Positions 53,073 to 62,335 of a stretch of DNA of 64,000 nucleotides are shown here, in pieces (within the stretch, counting starts at the first letter, position 1; each line of letters opens with the position of its first letter). Origin of the DNA: Rhodosalinus sp041365695 (GTDB lineage: Bacteria > Pseudomonadota > Alphaproteobacteria > Rhodobacterales > Rhodobacteraceae); contig NZ_JBGFSJ010000004.1 of NCBI RefSeq assembly GCF_041365695.1, positions 1-64,000 of the forward strand. Direction: 5' to 3'. A program made the position numbers and the translations under genes. Below the pieces are notes generated by a model. The model was not told the DNA's origin. It made no database searches and saw only the letters and a program-made list of their open reading frames with translations.

Positions 53073-53456
53073 TCAGATCACGAAGACGGTGGCGAGCGTG
53101 AGCACGACCGACCCGCCGATCATCACATAGCCCATCATGTAGGAGCTATCGAGGTCGAGGCCGCGCCCGCTGTCCCAGACAAGATGCCGGATGCCCCCGA
53201 GCGTGTGATACCAGAGCGCCCAGAGCGACAGGAACATCACCAGATCGCCGAACCAGCTCGTCAGCACCGCGTCGGCTCGCGCGAACGCCTCGGGAGAGGT
53301 CGCGGCGGCGAGAAACCACCAGACGACCAGAAGCGCGGCCACCAGAAGCGCATTTCCGGTGATGCGCACGAAGATGGACGTCACCGATGTGAGCTGCGGG
53401 CGGTAGATCTGCAGGTGGGGCGAGAGCGGGCGGTTGCCTCTGTTGACGTCGGCCAT
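53073..53456 (-). CDS. sdhC: Succinate dehydrogenase cytochrome b556 subunit
   Basis: This 127 aa subunit has three helices. The signature RPLSPHLQIYRPQLTSVTSI (about 9-28) and the haem-binding HTLGGIRHLVWD are clear. ATG 53456 has an AAAGGAC site; the upstream in-frame extension to 53495 is not homologous. It is the first gene of sdhCDAB; paired GTGATCAC sites lie 116-144 bp upstream. Confidence 0.95.
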   Translation of the reverse strand: MADVNRGNRPLSPHLQIYRPQLTSVTSIFVRITGNALLVAALLVVWWFLAAATSPEAFARADAVLTSWFGDLVMFLSLWALWYHTLGGIRHLVWDSGRGLDLDSSYMMGYVMIGGSVVLTLATVFVI

Positions 53457-53808
53457 GGCATGTCCTTTCGGTCTGCTGTCCAACTGATAGCGCATTTTTC
53501 GGCGCTGTCATGGGGGCAAAGCCACGCCATGACCGGAAAATCTGCGCAACGCAACCTCTTCGGGGGCGTTCGTGATCACTGAGCGATATCATGTGATCGC
53601 AAATTTTCACCTGTCTTATCTGCGTCTTCGCGCGGCCATGGCGCACGATGCGGTGCATGCGGGCCGAGCGCGCAAGGATTCGGATGCGGCCTGGGACGGC
53701 CCCGCCCTTCGGCTCAAGGAGGCCGGCCCAGCCTGTGATCACGCCAGACCGGTCTCGGCGGCACCCGGATCCCCCGGTGCCCCCGATCGCCGGCCCGGCC
53801 TTCGGCGA
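53457..53808. other. Spacer between sdhC and mch (both minus strand)
   Basis: These 352 bp carry the sdh promoter region and the mch 3' flank. The sdh side has AT-rich patches and the paired GTGATCAC operator. A third GTGATCAC occurs at 53735-53742. A hairpin GATCGCCG/CGGCGATC (53785-53810) starts at the mch stop and may terminate that operon. No gene was recognised. Confidence 0.5.
53572..53600. promoter_or_regulatory. Paired GTGATCAC-type sites upstream of sdhC
   Basis: The palindrome GTGATCAC (53572-53579) and the near match GTGATCGC (53593-53600) start exactly 21 bp apart, 116-144 bp before sdhC. The same pair and spacing occur upstream of sucC. This looks like a two-turn dimer-of-dimers operator for a TCA-cycle regulator; the regulator is unknown. 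Confidence 0.55.
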
Positions 53809-54861
53809 TCACATCGGCATGAACGCCCAGTAGTCGAGGTCCAGAAGGACATCCGGCAGATACTTGCCGTCCTCGCCCTTGAGCGTGAAGGGCGCGCCGC
53901 CTTTCGTCGCCACCAGACGCAACCGGATCGCGCCGACGCCGGGCGCGGGCGTCTCGGCCATGTCGAGCACCTCGGACCAGGCGCGCACGGTGTCGCCCGC
54001 GAAGCAGGGGTTCGCGTGCGCGCCCGCGTTGATCGCCGCGATCATCTGCGCGTTGGCGAGACCGTTGAACGAAAGCGCGCGCGCCATGGAGATGACGTGC
54101 CCGCCATAGATCAGCCGCTTGCGATCCTCGCGCGGCGTGGCGTCGAAATGGGTCTTGGACGTGTTCTGCCAGAGCCGCGTCGCCATCATGTGCTCGGCCT
54201 CTTCCAGCGTGACGCCGTCCACGTGGTCGATCGTTTCTCCGACCTCGTAATCCGACAGGCGGTGCGGTTCTCCGGCGAGGCCGAAATCATACTGGGTGAA
54301 GTCGAGCCCGGCCGGAATGACCAGGTCGCCCGGCGCGACATGCGGCGCGGTCTCGGGCACCACCGCTTCGGGGGCCGGCGTCCCGGGGTCCTTCTTGCGC
54401 ACCATGACCCAGCGCTTGAACTCCATCACCGGAAGCCCGTGCTGGTTGAAGCCCGTGGTCTTCACGTAGACCACACCGGTCTTGCCGGAGGAGTTCTGCT
54501 TCAGCCCGATCACCTCGGACGAAGCGCGCAGCGTGTCGCCGGCATAGACCGGCCGCAGCCAGCGCGCCTCGGCATAGCCGAGATTCGCCACGGCGTTGAG
54601 CGAGATGTCGGGCACCGACTTGCCGAAAACGATGTGAAAGGCGGCCAGATCGTCCACCGGGCTGGCCGGAAGGCCGCAGACCCGCGCGAACTCGTCCGAC
54701 GAGTAAAGCGCGTGGCGCGCCGGGTAGAGCGCGTGGTAGATCGCCCGCTCGCCGCCCGAGATCGTGCGCGGCACGGCATGGGGGATCACCTCGCCCACGG
54801 TGTAATCCTCGAAGAAGCGGCCCGGGTTGGTCTTCATCCGGCTGGGCTTGTCCTTCGGCAT
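53809..54861 (-). CDS. mch: Mesaconyl-CoA hydratase (beta-methylmalyl-CoA dehydratase)
   Basis: This 350 aa double-hotdog MaoC-type hydratase converts mesaconyl-CoA to beta-methylmalyl-CoA in the ethylmalonyl-CoA pathway. Sequence hallmarks are GRFFEDYTVGEVIPHAVPRTI, YAEARWLRPVYAGDTLRA in the first hotdog, and KRLIYGGHVISMARALSFNGLANA in the second. Length and sequence follow the Rhodobacter enzyme. ATG 54861 lies 2 bp after the DUF1737 gene. It is the last gene of the mcl2-nnrU-DUF1737-mch unit. Confidence 0.93.
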   Translation of the reverse strand: MPKDKPSRMKTNPGRFFEDYTVGEVIPHAVPRTISGGERAIYHALYPARHALYSSDEFARVCGLPASPVDDLAAFHIVFGKSVPDISLNAVANLGYAEARWLRPVYAGDTLRASSEVIGLKQNSSGKTGVVYVKTTGFNQHGLPVMEFKRWVMVRKKDPGTPAPEAVVPETAPHVAPGDLVIPAGLDFTQYDFGLAGEPHRLSDYEVGETIDHVDGVTLEEAEHMMATRLWQNTSKTHFDATPREDRKRLIYGGHVISMARALSFNGLANAQMIAAINAGAHANPCFAGDTVRAWSEVLDMAETPAPGVGAIRLRLVATKGGAPFTLKGEDGKYLPDVLLDLDYWAFMPM

Positions 54862-54863
54862 GC

Positions 54864-55067
54864 TCACTGCTCTCCCAGCTTCATGTCGGGGTGGTAGGTG
54901 CCTTCCACCTCCTTCACCACCGCCTGCCCGCAGCGCATCACGCCGTTGCTTTCGTCGTAGGCGTAGGCGGGGGCGCCGTAGAGATCCCAACCGGCGTTCA
55001 GCGCGGCGGTCACCTTGTGGCAGAAGGCGGAGGTGTCGTCGGCGGTCAGGAAGCGGTAGAGGCGCAT
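54864..55067 (-). CDS. DUF1737 domain protein
   Basis: This 67 aa cytoplasmic protein has the DUF1737 pattern LYRFLTADDTSAFCHKVTAALNAGW followed by LYGAPAYAYDESNGVMRCGQAVVKE. Its function is unknown. It lies 4 bp after nnrU and 2 bp before mch, so it is certainly part of the operon. Co-occurrence with mch suggests an accessory role in the pathway, but the domain is also found elsewhere. Confidence 0.85.
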   Translation of the reverse strand: MRLYRFLTADDTSAFCHKVTAALNAGWDLYGAPAYAYDESNGVMRCGQAVVKEVEGTYHPDMKLGEQ

Positions 55068-55071
55068 CGCG

Positions 55072-55623
55072 TCACCCGAATGCCGGATAGCCGAACCAGT
55101 AATGCGCCCAGGCGATCAGGCCGTAGACCACCAGCGTGCCGACGACGGCGCCGATCTCCTTGCCCATCGAGGCGGGCGGCGGCGGCGCCGGACGCTCCGT
55201 CGCGCGATTGATCAGGATGACCTCCCACACGGCCCAGCCGAGCAGCCCGCCGAACAGGATGAGCGAGGGAAGATCGCCGTTGACGAGCAGATGGCCCACC
55301 GCCCACGCCTTGACGGCGGTCAGCTGCGGGTGGCGGATCCCGGCCGTGATCCGCGTCTTCATCCCCGAGGCGGCGAAGAGATACACGGCGAAGAGGTTGA
55401 GCAGGTTGTTGATGCCCACCGTCGCCGGGTGACGCCCCCACCAGACATCGCCGTAAGCTCCGCGATAGCCCACGATCATCAATGCCAGCGCGACCAGAAG
55501 CAGCACGGCGACCACGCCCTTGCCGGTCTCGCCCATGCCGGCGCGCGTGTCGGGTGCAAGGCGCTTGAACGTGTGCGCCCCGATCCAGAGGATCACGCCG
55601 AGGATCAGTAACGTCAGTGCCAT
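55072..55623 (-). CDS. NnrU family membrane protein
   Basis: This 183 aa integral membrane protein has five or six predicted helices. The NnrU family pattern includes GAHTFKRLAPD, WWGRHPATVGI, HPQLTAVKAWAVGHLLVNGDLPSLILFG and the histidines that bind haem in related Z-ISO isomerases. NnrU was first noticed near denitrification genes, but this copy sits between mcl2 and DUF1737/mch. Its function here is unknown. Confidence 0.87.
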   Translation of the reverse strand: MALTLLILGVILWIGAHTFKRLAPDTRAGMGETGKGVVAVLLLVALALMIVGYRGAYGDVWWGRHPATVGINNLLNLFAVYLFAASGMKTRITAGIRHPQLTAVKAWAVGHLLVNGDLPSLILFGGLLGWAVWEVILINRATERPAPPPPASMGKEIGAVVGTLVVYGLIAWAHYWFGYPAFG

Positions 55624-55659
55624 CGCGGCTCTCCCTGCCCTGTCGGTCGCTACCCTAGA

Positions 55660-56517
55660 TCAATGCGCGAGCGCCGCAATGGCCTCTGCCTTCGCGAGCA
55701 TCCTGCGGGCGGTTTCGACATGCAGGTTCTCGACGATCCGGCCGTCCAGCACGGCCACGCCCTCGCCGCGCGCCTCGGCGTCCCGGAATGCCGCGATCTG
55801 GCGGCGCGCGAGGTCGATCTCTTCCGCGCCCGGGGCGAAGACGGCGTTGGCGGTGGCCACCTGCGCGGGGTGGATGAGCGTCTTGCCGTCGAAGCCCATG
55901 TCGCGGCCCTGCTCGCACTCGGCGCGCAGGCCGTCCTCGTCCCGGAAGTGGTTGAAGACGCCGTCCACGCAGACCTTTCCCTCGGCCCGCGCCGCCATGA
56001 GCATGTGCTGCAGCGCCTGGAGCATCGGCAGCCGGTCGGCGCGCATGGCGCAGCCCAGCTCCTTGGCGAGGTCGTTGGTCCCGGCGACGAATCCCCCAAG
56101 GCGCGGATGCGCCGCGATGGCCTGCGCGTTCAGGACGCCGCGCGGCGTCTCCATCATGGCCCAGATCGGCACGTCCGCGCCCAGCGCGTCGGCCGCGGCG
56201 TCGAGCTGCGCGGGGTCATCGACCTTGGGCAGCAGCAGCGCGTCGATATCGGCGCCGCGGATCGCCTCGATGTCCGCCGCGCCCCAGGCGGTCTCCAGCC
56301 CGTTGACCCGGACGATCCGCGCGCGCTTGCCGTATCCGCCCGCGTCGAGCTCGGTACGCAACGTGCGCCGGGCCTCTTCCTTGGCATCGGGCGCCACCGC
56401 ATCCTCGAGATCGAAGATGATGGCGTCCACCGGCAGCGACCGCGCCTTCTCGAGGGCACGCTCCTTCGAGCCGGGAATGTAGAGCACGGACCGGTAGGGG
56501 CGTGAGCGCGGGTCCAT
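55660..56517 (-). CDS. mcl2: (3S)-malyl-CoA thioesterase / CoA ester lyase family
   Basis: This 285 aa CitE-like enzyme most resembles Mcl2, which hydrolyses (3S)-malyl-CoA to malate and CoA after glyoxylate-acetyl-CoA condensation. Features are SVLYIPGSKERALEKAR, IIFDLEDAVAPDAKEEAR with metal ligands, LLPKVDDP, METPRGVLNAQAIA and GFDGKTLIHPAQVATAN. It is distinct from the 318 aa malyl-CoA lyase Mcl1. ATG 56517 has GGGAGG upstream. It is the first gene of the mcl2-nnrU-DUF1737-mch operon. Confidence 0.9.
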   Translation of the reverse strand: MDPRSRPYRSVLYIPGSKERALEKARSLPVDAIIFDLEDAVAPDAKEEARRTLRTELDAGGYGKRARIVRVNGLETAWGAADIEAIRGADIDALLLPKVDDPAQLDAAADALGADVPIWAMMETPRGVLNAQAIAAHPRLGGFVAGTNDLAKELGCAMRADRLPMLQALQHMLMAARAEGKVCVDGVFNHFRDEDGLRAECEQGRDMGFDGKTLIHPAQVATANAVFAPGAEEIDLARRQIAAFRDAEARGEGVAVLDGRIVENLHVETARRMLAKAEAIAALAH

Positions 56518-56528
56518 CGAAGCCTCCC

Positions 56529-56574
56529 GTAACAAAGTTGCGCGGTAGAGCGCATTTTCTTGGCAGATGTTCAA
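56529..56574 (-). promoter_or_regulatory. Predicted mcl2 promoter and operator
   Basis: On the minus strand TTGAAC (56574-56569) and GCTCTA (56551-56546) are spaced by 17 bp. Right after this comes GCAAC-TTT-GTTAC (56541-56529), a one-mismatch copy of the ecm inverted repeat GCAAC-AAA-GTTGC in opposite orientation. The element would overlap the transcription start, as at ecm. Confidence 0.55.
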
Positions 56575-56701
56575 GCCCCTTTCTGCTGCAATGCGGCAAA
56601 ACCGGCCCCGCAACGGCTGCGGCACGCGCCCTTCGGCCGCCGTTAACGCCTTCTCCGGATCTTCACGGCGACGTCGCGCCCCCATCGAAGGAGATCCCGC
56701 C

Positions 56702-57010
56702 ATGATCCGGCATGCCCTCGTCCACGCCACCGGCCTCGCGCTCATGGCGCTTGCCGCGACCACCGTCGAGGGCGAAGCCTTGCCCGGCTGCGGGCCGCGG
56801 GACGCGATGCTCGAGGAACTCGCCCGGGGCTGGGGCGAATCGCGTCGCGCGGCGGGTCTCGCCTCCGGGGCGCTCGTCGAGCTTTTCGCCAACCCGGACA
56901 CGGGAAGCTGGACGCTCACCGCGACGACGGCCGCGGGCCGCACCTGCCTGCTGGCATCGGGAGAGGCGTTTTCCGCCCACGACGCGCCGCCCCCGGGCCG
57001 CGACGGCTAG
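56702..57010 (+). CDS. Small exported protein of unknown function
   Basis: This 102 aa protein has a signal-peptide-like N-terminus (ALVHATGLALMALAATTVEGEA) and a short domain with two cysteines (Cys30 and Cys83), GWGESRRAAGLASG and ELFANPDTGSWTLT. No family was assigned. ATG 56702 has GAAGGAGAT upstream, a strong ribosome binding site. It overlaps the convergent TauE gene by 4 bp. Confidence 0.7.
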   Translation: MIRHALVHATGLALMALAATTVEGEALPGCGPRDAMLEELARGWGESRRAAGLASGALVELFANPDTGSWTLTATTAAGRTCLLASGEAFSAHDAPPPGRDG

Positions 57011-57759
57011 GTGAGCGCGTCCCAGATCAGCTTCGCGCCGGTCAGCGTGAGCAGCGTGTAGGTCAGCAGGAAGAAGGCGCGCTCCGGCACGAGGAAATGC
57101 GCCTTCACGCCGAGCCACGCGCCAAGCACCGCGAAAGGGGCGAGCGCGGCGTTCGCCATGAGCGTCTGGGCCGTGAAGATGCCGAGGACGCCGTAGGGAA
57201 TCGCCTTGGCGATGTTGAGCGCCCAGAAGATCAGCACCGTTGTCGCCTGATAGGTCGTCTTGTCCGGCCGCCCCGCAAGCAGGTAGACGGCGGCCGCCGG
57301 GCCGCCGGCATGGCTGACGAAGCTCGTGAAGCCCGCGGTGAGCCCGGCCAAGAGCCCCCAACCCCGCCCCGGGCGGCGCGCGGCGGGCCGGATGACGCCA
57401 CGCGTCTCCAGCACGCGCCAGGCGACGAAGGCCAGGCTGATCGCCCCGATCAGGAGCCGTATCAGGTCGTCGTCGGCCACCCGCCAGAGCGCCGCCCCGA
57501 GCGCGACGCCGGGCAGGCCGCCCAGGATGAGAAGCCGCGCCGCCGCCGGATCCCAGCGCCGCCAGTAAGGTGGCAGCGTGACAAGATCGATCAGCATGAG
57601 AAGCGGCAGCATGATGCCGAGCGCCTCGCCCGGCGGCATCACGAGGGCCAGGACCGCGGCGGATGCGAAAGCCGCGCCCGAGCCGAAGCCGCCCTTCGAG
57701 ACGCCGGCGAAGACCACCGCGAGCGCCGCCAGCACGAAGATGCCCGGATCGTTCAGCAT
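57007..57759 (-). CDS. Sulfite exporter TauE/SafE family protein
   Basis: This 250 aa membrane protein of the TauE/SafE (DUF81) family has about eight helices in two halves. Typical pieces are VFAGVSKGGFGSG near the N-terminus and GLTAGFTSFVSHAGGPAAAVYLL in the second half. Relatives export sulfite or sulfoacetate, or sit in C1/sulfur pathways; the substrate here is unknown. It is convergent with the small exported protein gene. Confidence 0.88.
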   Translation of the reverse strand: MLNDPGIFVLAALAVVFAGVSKGGFGSGAAFASAAVLALVMPPGEALGIMLPLLMLIDLVTLPPYWRRWDPAAARLLILGGLPGVALGAALWRVADDDLIRLLIGAISLAFVAWRVLETRGVIRPAARRPGRGWGLLAGLTAGFTSFVSHAGGPAAAVYLLAGRPDKTTYQATTVLIFWALNIAKAIPYGVLGIFTAQTLMANAALAPFAVLGAWLGVKAHFLVPERAFFLLTYTLLTLTGAKLIWDALT

Positions 57760-57900
57760 CGCCCCCTCCCCGCACGCAACACGCGTCGTGGTTCAGGCTT
57801 AGCCGCTCGGGCGGGCGCGCGACAGCCCCGCTCCGCTCTTGCGATGCGCTGCGCGAGGCTCTAGGCCATGCGGCGTCTGCAATCGACCGGAGAGACTTTC

Positions 57901-58863
57901 ATGGCCAGACCCAAGATCGCCCTGATCGGCGCGGGGCAGATCGGCGGCACGCTCGCCCATCTCGCCGCCATCAAGGAGCTCGGCGACGTCGTCCTGTTCG
58001 ACATCGCCGAAGGCACGCCCGAGGGCAAGGCGCTGGACATCGCCGAATCCGGCCCCGTGGAGCGCATCGACGCCGCGCTCAAGGGAACGCAGGATTACGG
58101 CGACATCGCCGGCGCCGACGTCTGCATCGTGACCGCCGGTGTGCCGCGCAAGCCCGGCATGAGCCGCGACGACCTTCTCGGCATCAACCTCAAGGTGATG
58201 AAGGCGGTCGGCGAAGGCATCCGCGACAACGCCCCCGACGCCTTCGTGATCTGCATAACCAACCCGCTCGACGCGATGGTGTGGGCGCTGCGCGAGTTCT
58301 CGGGTCTTCCGCACGAGAAGGTCTGCGGCATGGCCGGCGTCCTCGACAGCGCGCGCTTCCGCCACTTCCTGAGCGTGGAGTTCAACGTCTCGATGAAGGA
58401 CGTGACCGGCTTCGTACTCGGCGGGCATGGCGACACGATGGTGCCGCTCGTGCGCTATTCCACCGTGGCGGGCATCCCGCTGCCGGATCTGGTGAAGATG
58501 GGCTGGACGACGCAGGAAAAGCTCGACGCGATCGTGCAGCGCACCCGGGACGGCGGTGCGGAGATCGTGGGGCTGCTGAAGTCGGGTTCCGCCTTCTACG
58601 CGCCCGCCGCCTCGGCGATCGAGATGGCCGAAGCCTATCTCAAGGACCAGAAACGCGTGCTGCCCTGCGCGGCCTATGTTTCGGGCGCCTATGGCCTCGA
58701 CGGCATGTATGTCGGCGTGCCCACGGTGATCGGTGCGGACGGCATCGAGAAGGTGGTCGACATCGCGCTCAACAAGGACGAGCAGGCGATGATGGACAAG
58801 TCCGTCGACTCGGTGCGCGGCCTCGTGAAGGCGTGCAAGGAAATCGACGAGACACTCGCCTGA
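57901..58863 (+). CDS. mdh: Malate dehydrogenase
   Basis: This 320 aa NAD-dependent enzyme of the LDH-like class catalyses malate to oxaloacetate in the TCA cycle. The cofactor motif is GAGQIGGT (8-15), substrate-binding Args lie in AGVPRKPGMSR, and the catalytic His is in GGHGDTMVPL. ATG 57901 is in the standard context MARPKIALIGAG. A hairpin terminator follows, so it is separate from sucCD. Confidence 0.96.
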   Translation: MARPKIALIGAGQIGGTLAHLAAIKELGDVVLFDIAEGTPEGKALDIAESGPVERIDAALKGTQDYGDIAGADVCIVTAGVPRKPGMSRDDLLGINLKVMKAVGEGIRDNAPDAFVICITNPLDAMVWALREFSGLPHEKVCGMAGVLDSARFRHFLSVEFNVSMKDVTGFVLGGHGDTMVPLVRYSTVAGIPLPDLVKMGWTTQEKLDAIVQRTRDGGAEIVGLLKSGSAFYAPAASAIEMAEAYLKDQKRVLPCAAYVSGAYGLDGMYVGVPTVIGADGIEKVVDIALNKDEQAMMDKSVDSVRGLVKACKEIDETLA

Positions 58864-58880
58864 TACCGGCGCGACGCCCG

Positions 58881-58914
58881 CTCCCGGGCCCGCCCCATGG
58901 CGCCGGCCCGGGAG
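58881..58914 (+). terminator. Hairpin downstream of mdh
   Basis: A perfect 10-bp stem CTCCCGGGCC (58881-58890) / GGCCCGGGAG (58905-58914) begins 17 bp after the mdh stop. It lacks a clear T tract but probably separates mdh from the suc operon. Confidence 0.6.
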
Positions 58915-59025
58915 TGGTCTGCCGCGCGGCGCGGGCACCTGCGCCCGCGCGGACACGAAAATGTTCCGCGGAGCGCCCGGTCGGAAGCGATTCTTGCCGG
59001 CACGGGCGCACCCGACGCCAGTTTC

Positions 59026-59054
59026 GTGATCACACCCCGAAAATGCGTGATCAC
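59026..59054. promoter_or_regulatory. Paired GTGATCAC sites upstream of sucC
   Basis: Two identical CGTGATCACA sequences have palindromes at 59026-59033 and 59047-59054, exactly 21 bp apart and 111-139 bp before sucC. The spacing and distance mirror the sdhC upstream region. A -10-like TATACC lies at 59127-59132. Coordinated TCA-cycle control is inferred. Apart from this and the mdh hairpin, the 301-bp gap holds nothing recognised. Confidence 0.6.
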
Positions 59055-59164
59055 AAACCTCCCCAAGAATGCACAAAACCGCGTGACAGACCAGAAAACG
59101 GTTTCGACCGGGTGCGACAATATGAGTATACCGGGATAAACGAACCGTGACGGGACAGTGCTGA

Positions 59165-60358
<1,194 letters not shown>

Positions 60359-60363
60359 GGATC

Positions 60364-61245
60364 ATGGCAGTTCTCGTCGACGAAAACACCAAGGTGATCT
60401 GCCAGGGCTTCACCGGCTCCCAGGGCACCTTCCACTCCGAGCAGGCCATCGCCTACGGCACCAAGATGGTGGGCGGTGTCACGCCCGGGAAGGGCGGGCA
60501 GGAGCATCTGGGCCTGCCGGTCTTCAACTCCTGCCACGAGGCGGTGCAGCAGACCGGCGCGAACGCCTCGGTCATCTACGTGCCCCCGCCCTTCGCCGCG
60601 GATTCGATCCTGGAGGCGATCGACGCGGGCATCCCGCTCGTCGTCTGCATCACGGAAGGGATTCCGGTGCTCGACATGATGAAGGTCAAGCGCGCGCTTG
60701 AGGGATCGGAAACCACGCTGATCGGGCCGAACTGCCCCGGCGTGATCACCCCCGACGCCTGCAAGATCGGCATCATGCCCGGCCACATCCACAAGCGCGG
60801 AAAGGTCGGGGTTGTAAGCCGTTCGGGCACCCTTACCTACGAGGCCGTGAAACAGACGACGGATGTCGGCCTCGGCCAGTCCACCTGCGTGGGCATCGGC
60901 GGCGATCCCATCAAGGGGGCCGAGCACATCGACGTGCTGGAATGGTTCCTCGCCGACGACGAGACGGAAGCGATCATCATGATCGGCGAGATCGGCGGCT
61001 CGGCCGAGGAGGACGCCGCGGACTTCCTGAAATCCGAGGCGAAGAAGGGCCGCTCCAAGCCGACGGCGGGCTTCATCGCCGGGCGCACCGCGCCCCCGGG
61101 GCGGCGGATGGGCCACGCGGGCGCCATCGTCGCCGGCGGCAAGGGCGGCGCCGAGGACAAGATCGAGGCGATGAAGTCGGCCGGCATCGTCGTGGCCGAC
61201 AGCCCCGCCGGGCTGGGCGAGGCGGTGCTGAAGGCCATCGGCTGA
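60364..61245 (+). CDS. sucD: Succinyl-CoA synthetase alpha subunit
   Basis: This 293 aa subunit binds CoA with its N-terminal Rossmann domain (CQGFTGSQGTFHSEQAI) and carries the phosphorylated His251 in RRMGHAGAIVAGG. It starts 5 bp after sucC. The upstream open frame has no homology. Two DUF805 genes follow before sucA. Confidence 0.97.
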   Translation: MAVLVDENTKVICQGFTGSQGTFHSEQAIAYGTKMVGGVTPGKGGQEHLGLPVFNSCHEAVQQTGANASVIYVPPPFAADSILEAIDAGIPLVVCITEGIPVLDMMKVKRALEGSETTLIGPNCPGVITPDACKIGIMPGHIHKRGKVGVVSRSGTLTYEAVKQTTDVGLGQSTCVGIGGDPIKGAEHIDVLEWFLADDETEAIIMIGEIGGSAEEDAADFLKSEAKKGRSKPTAGFIAGRTAPPGRRMGHAGAIVAGGKGGAEDKIEAMKSAGIVVADSPAGLGEAVLKAIG

Positions 61246-61274
61246 GCGGGAGTGCCGCGAAGGAGGCACGTAGC

Positions 61275-61808
61275 ATGGGGTTTTCGGAGGCAGTCCGAAA
61301 CTGCCTGGGCAAATACGCCACCTTCTCGGGCCGCGCGCGGCGGCCCGAATACTGGTGGTTCTTCCTTTTCGTGATGCTGGGCGGCCTCGTGGCGCGCCTG
61401 GTCGACGGGGCGCTTTTCGGCTTCGGCACGCCGGAGGCGCCCGAGACCCGCATCGTCGGCCCGCTCTTCAGCCTCGCGATGTTTCTGCCGCTGCTCGCCG
61501 CGGGCTGGCGGCGTATGCACGACACCGGCCGGCCCGGGTGGTACCTTCTGATCCCAATGCTGATTTCCCTGGCGATCCTGTTCTTCGCGGGCTTCGGGCT
61601 CGCGGCGCGCATGGCCGGGGACGGGCCGGGCGCCGGGCCGGGCGCGATGATGCCTGGCATGGGTGCGGGGCTGGCGGCGGCGGCCGCGATCGCGCAGCTC
61701 GCGGCCTCGATCCTGATCCTGTGGTGGCTGACGCGGCCCTCTCAGAAAGGCCCGAACGACTACGGCCCCGAACCGAGGGTCCGGCCCGTCACGGAGGCGC
61801 CGGCATGA
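61275..61808 (+). CDS. DUF805 membrane protein (first copy)
   Basis: This 177 aa integral membrane protein of the DUF805 family begins FSEAVRNCLGKYATFSGRARRPEYWWFFLF, the family signature, and has about four helices with the RRMHDTGRPGWYLLIP motif between helices 2 and 3. It carries a Gly/Met-rich insert GPGAGPGAMMPGMG. ATG 61275 has an AAGGAGG site. Its stop overlaps the second DUF805 start (ATGA). Function is unknown; it lies within a TCA-cycle operon. Confidence 0.88.
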   Translation: MGFSEAVRNCLGKYATFSGRARRPEYWWFFLFVMLGGLVARLVDGALFGFGTPEAPETRIVGPLFSLAMFLPLLAAGWRRMHDTGRPGWYLLIPMLISLAILFFAGFGLAARMAGDGPGAGPGAMMPGMGAGLAAAAAIAQLAASILILWWLTRPSQKGPNDYGPEPRVRPVTEAPA

Positions 61809-62335
61809 GTTTCGCCGACGCCGTCACCACCTGCCTGCGCAAGTTCGCCACCTTTTCCGGGCGCGCGTCGCGCCCCGAATACTGGTGGTTCACCCTTTTC
61901 GTCGTCGGGGGAAGCCTTGCGCTAAGCGTCCTCGACGCGGCGATCTTCGGGGCCCGGGCCGTCGAGGTCGCCCCCGGCGTGATCGAGTACCGGAGTGAGG
62001 GCGTCCTCGCGACCGGCTTCTTTCTCGTCACCCTGTTGCCCGGTCTCGCCGCCGGCTGGCGACGGATGCATGACAGCGGGCGCTCGGGCCTGCACCTTCT
62101 CTACCCGCTCATCGTGATGGTGGGCATCGGCGGCTTCGCGAGCGTGGTGTCCGGCCTCGACGCGGTGCTTGCCGGCGATCTGCGCGCGATCCTTTTCGGG
62201 GCGAGCGCGATCGTCATGCATGTCGCCTTCCTGATCTTCCTGATTTCCCCCCTCATCGTCGTCTACTGGCTGACCCGGCCGTCCGAGCCCGGCTCCAACC
62301 GCTTCGGCCCCAACCCACAAGAGGTGCGCCCATGA
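61805..62335 (+). CDS. DUF805 membrane protein (second copy)
   Basis: This 176 aa paralogue of the previous gene shares the FSGRASRPEYWWF start and GWRRMHDSGRSGLHLLYP motif and has four predicted helices. ATG 61805 overlaps the first copy's stop by 4 bp, and its own stop overlaps the sucA start by 4 bp, so all three are translationally coupled. The tandem copies probably arose by duplication. Function is unknown. Confidence 0.88.
   Translation: MSFADAVTTCLRKFATFSGRASRPEYWWFTLFVVGGSLALSVLDAAIFGARAVEVAPGVIEYRSEGVLATGFFLVTLLPGLAAGWRRMHDSGRSGLHLLYPLIVMVGIGGFASVVSGLDAVLAGDLRAILFGASAIVMHVAFLIFLISPLIVVYWLTRPSEPGSNRFGPNPQEVRP

Noticed and set aside
53735..53742. Third GTGATCAC upstream of sdhC as part of the operator array
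   Set aside because: It lies about 280 bp from sdhC near the mch 3' end without a 21-bp partner, and the 8-mer occurs by chance in coding regions, so it was not included in the operator.
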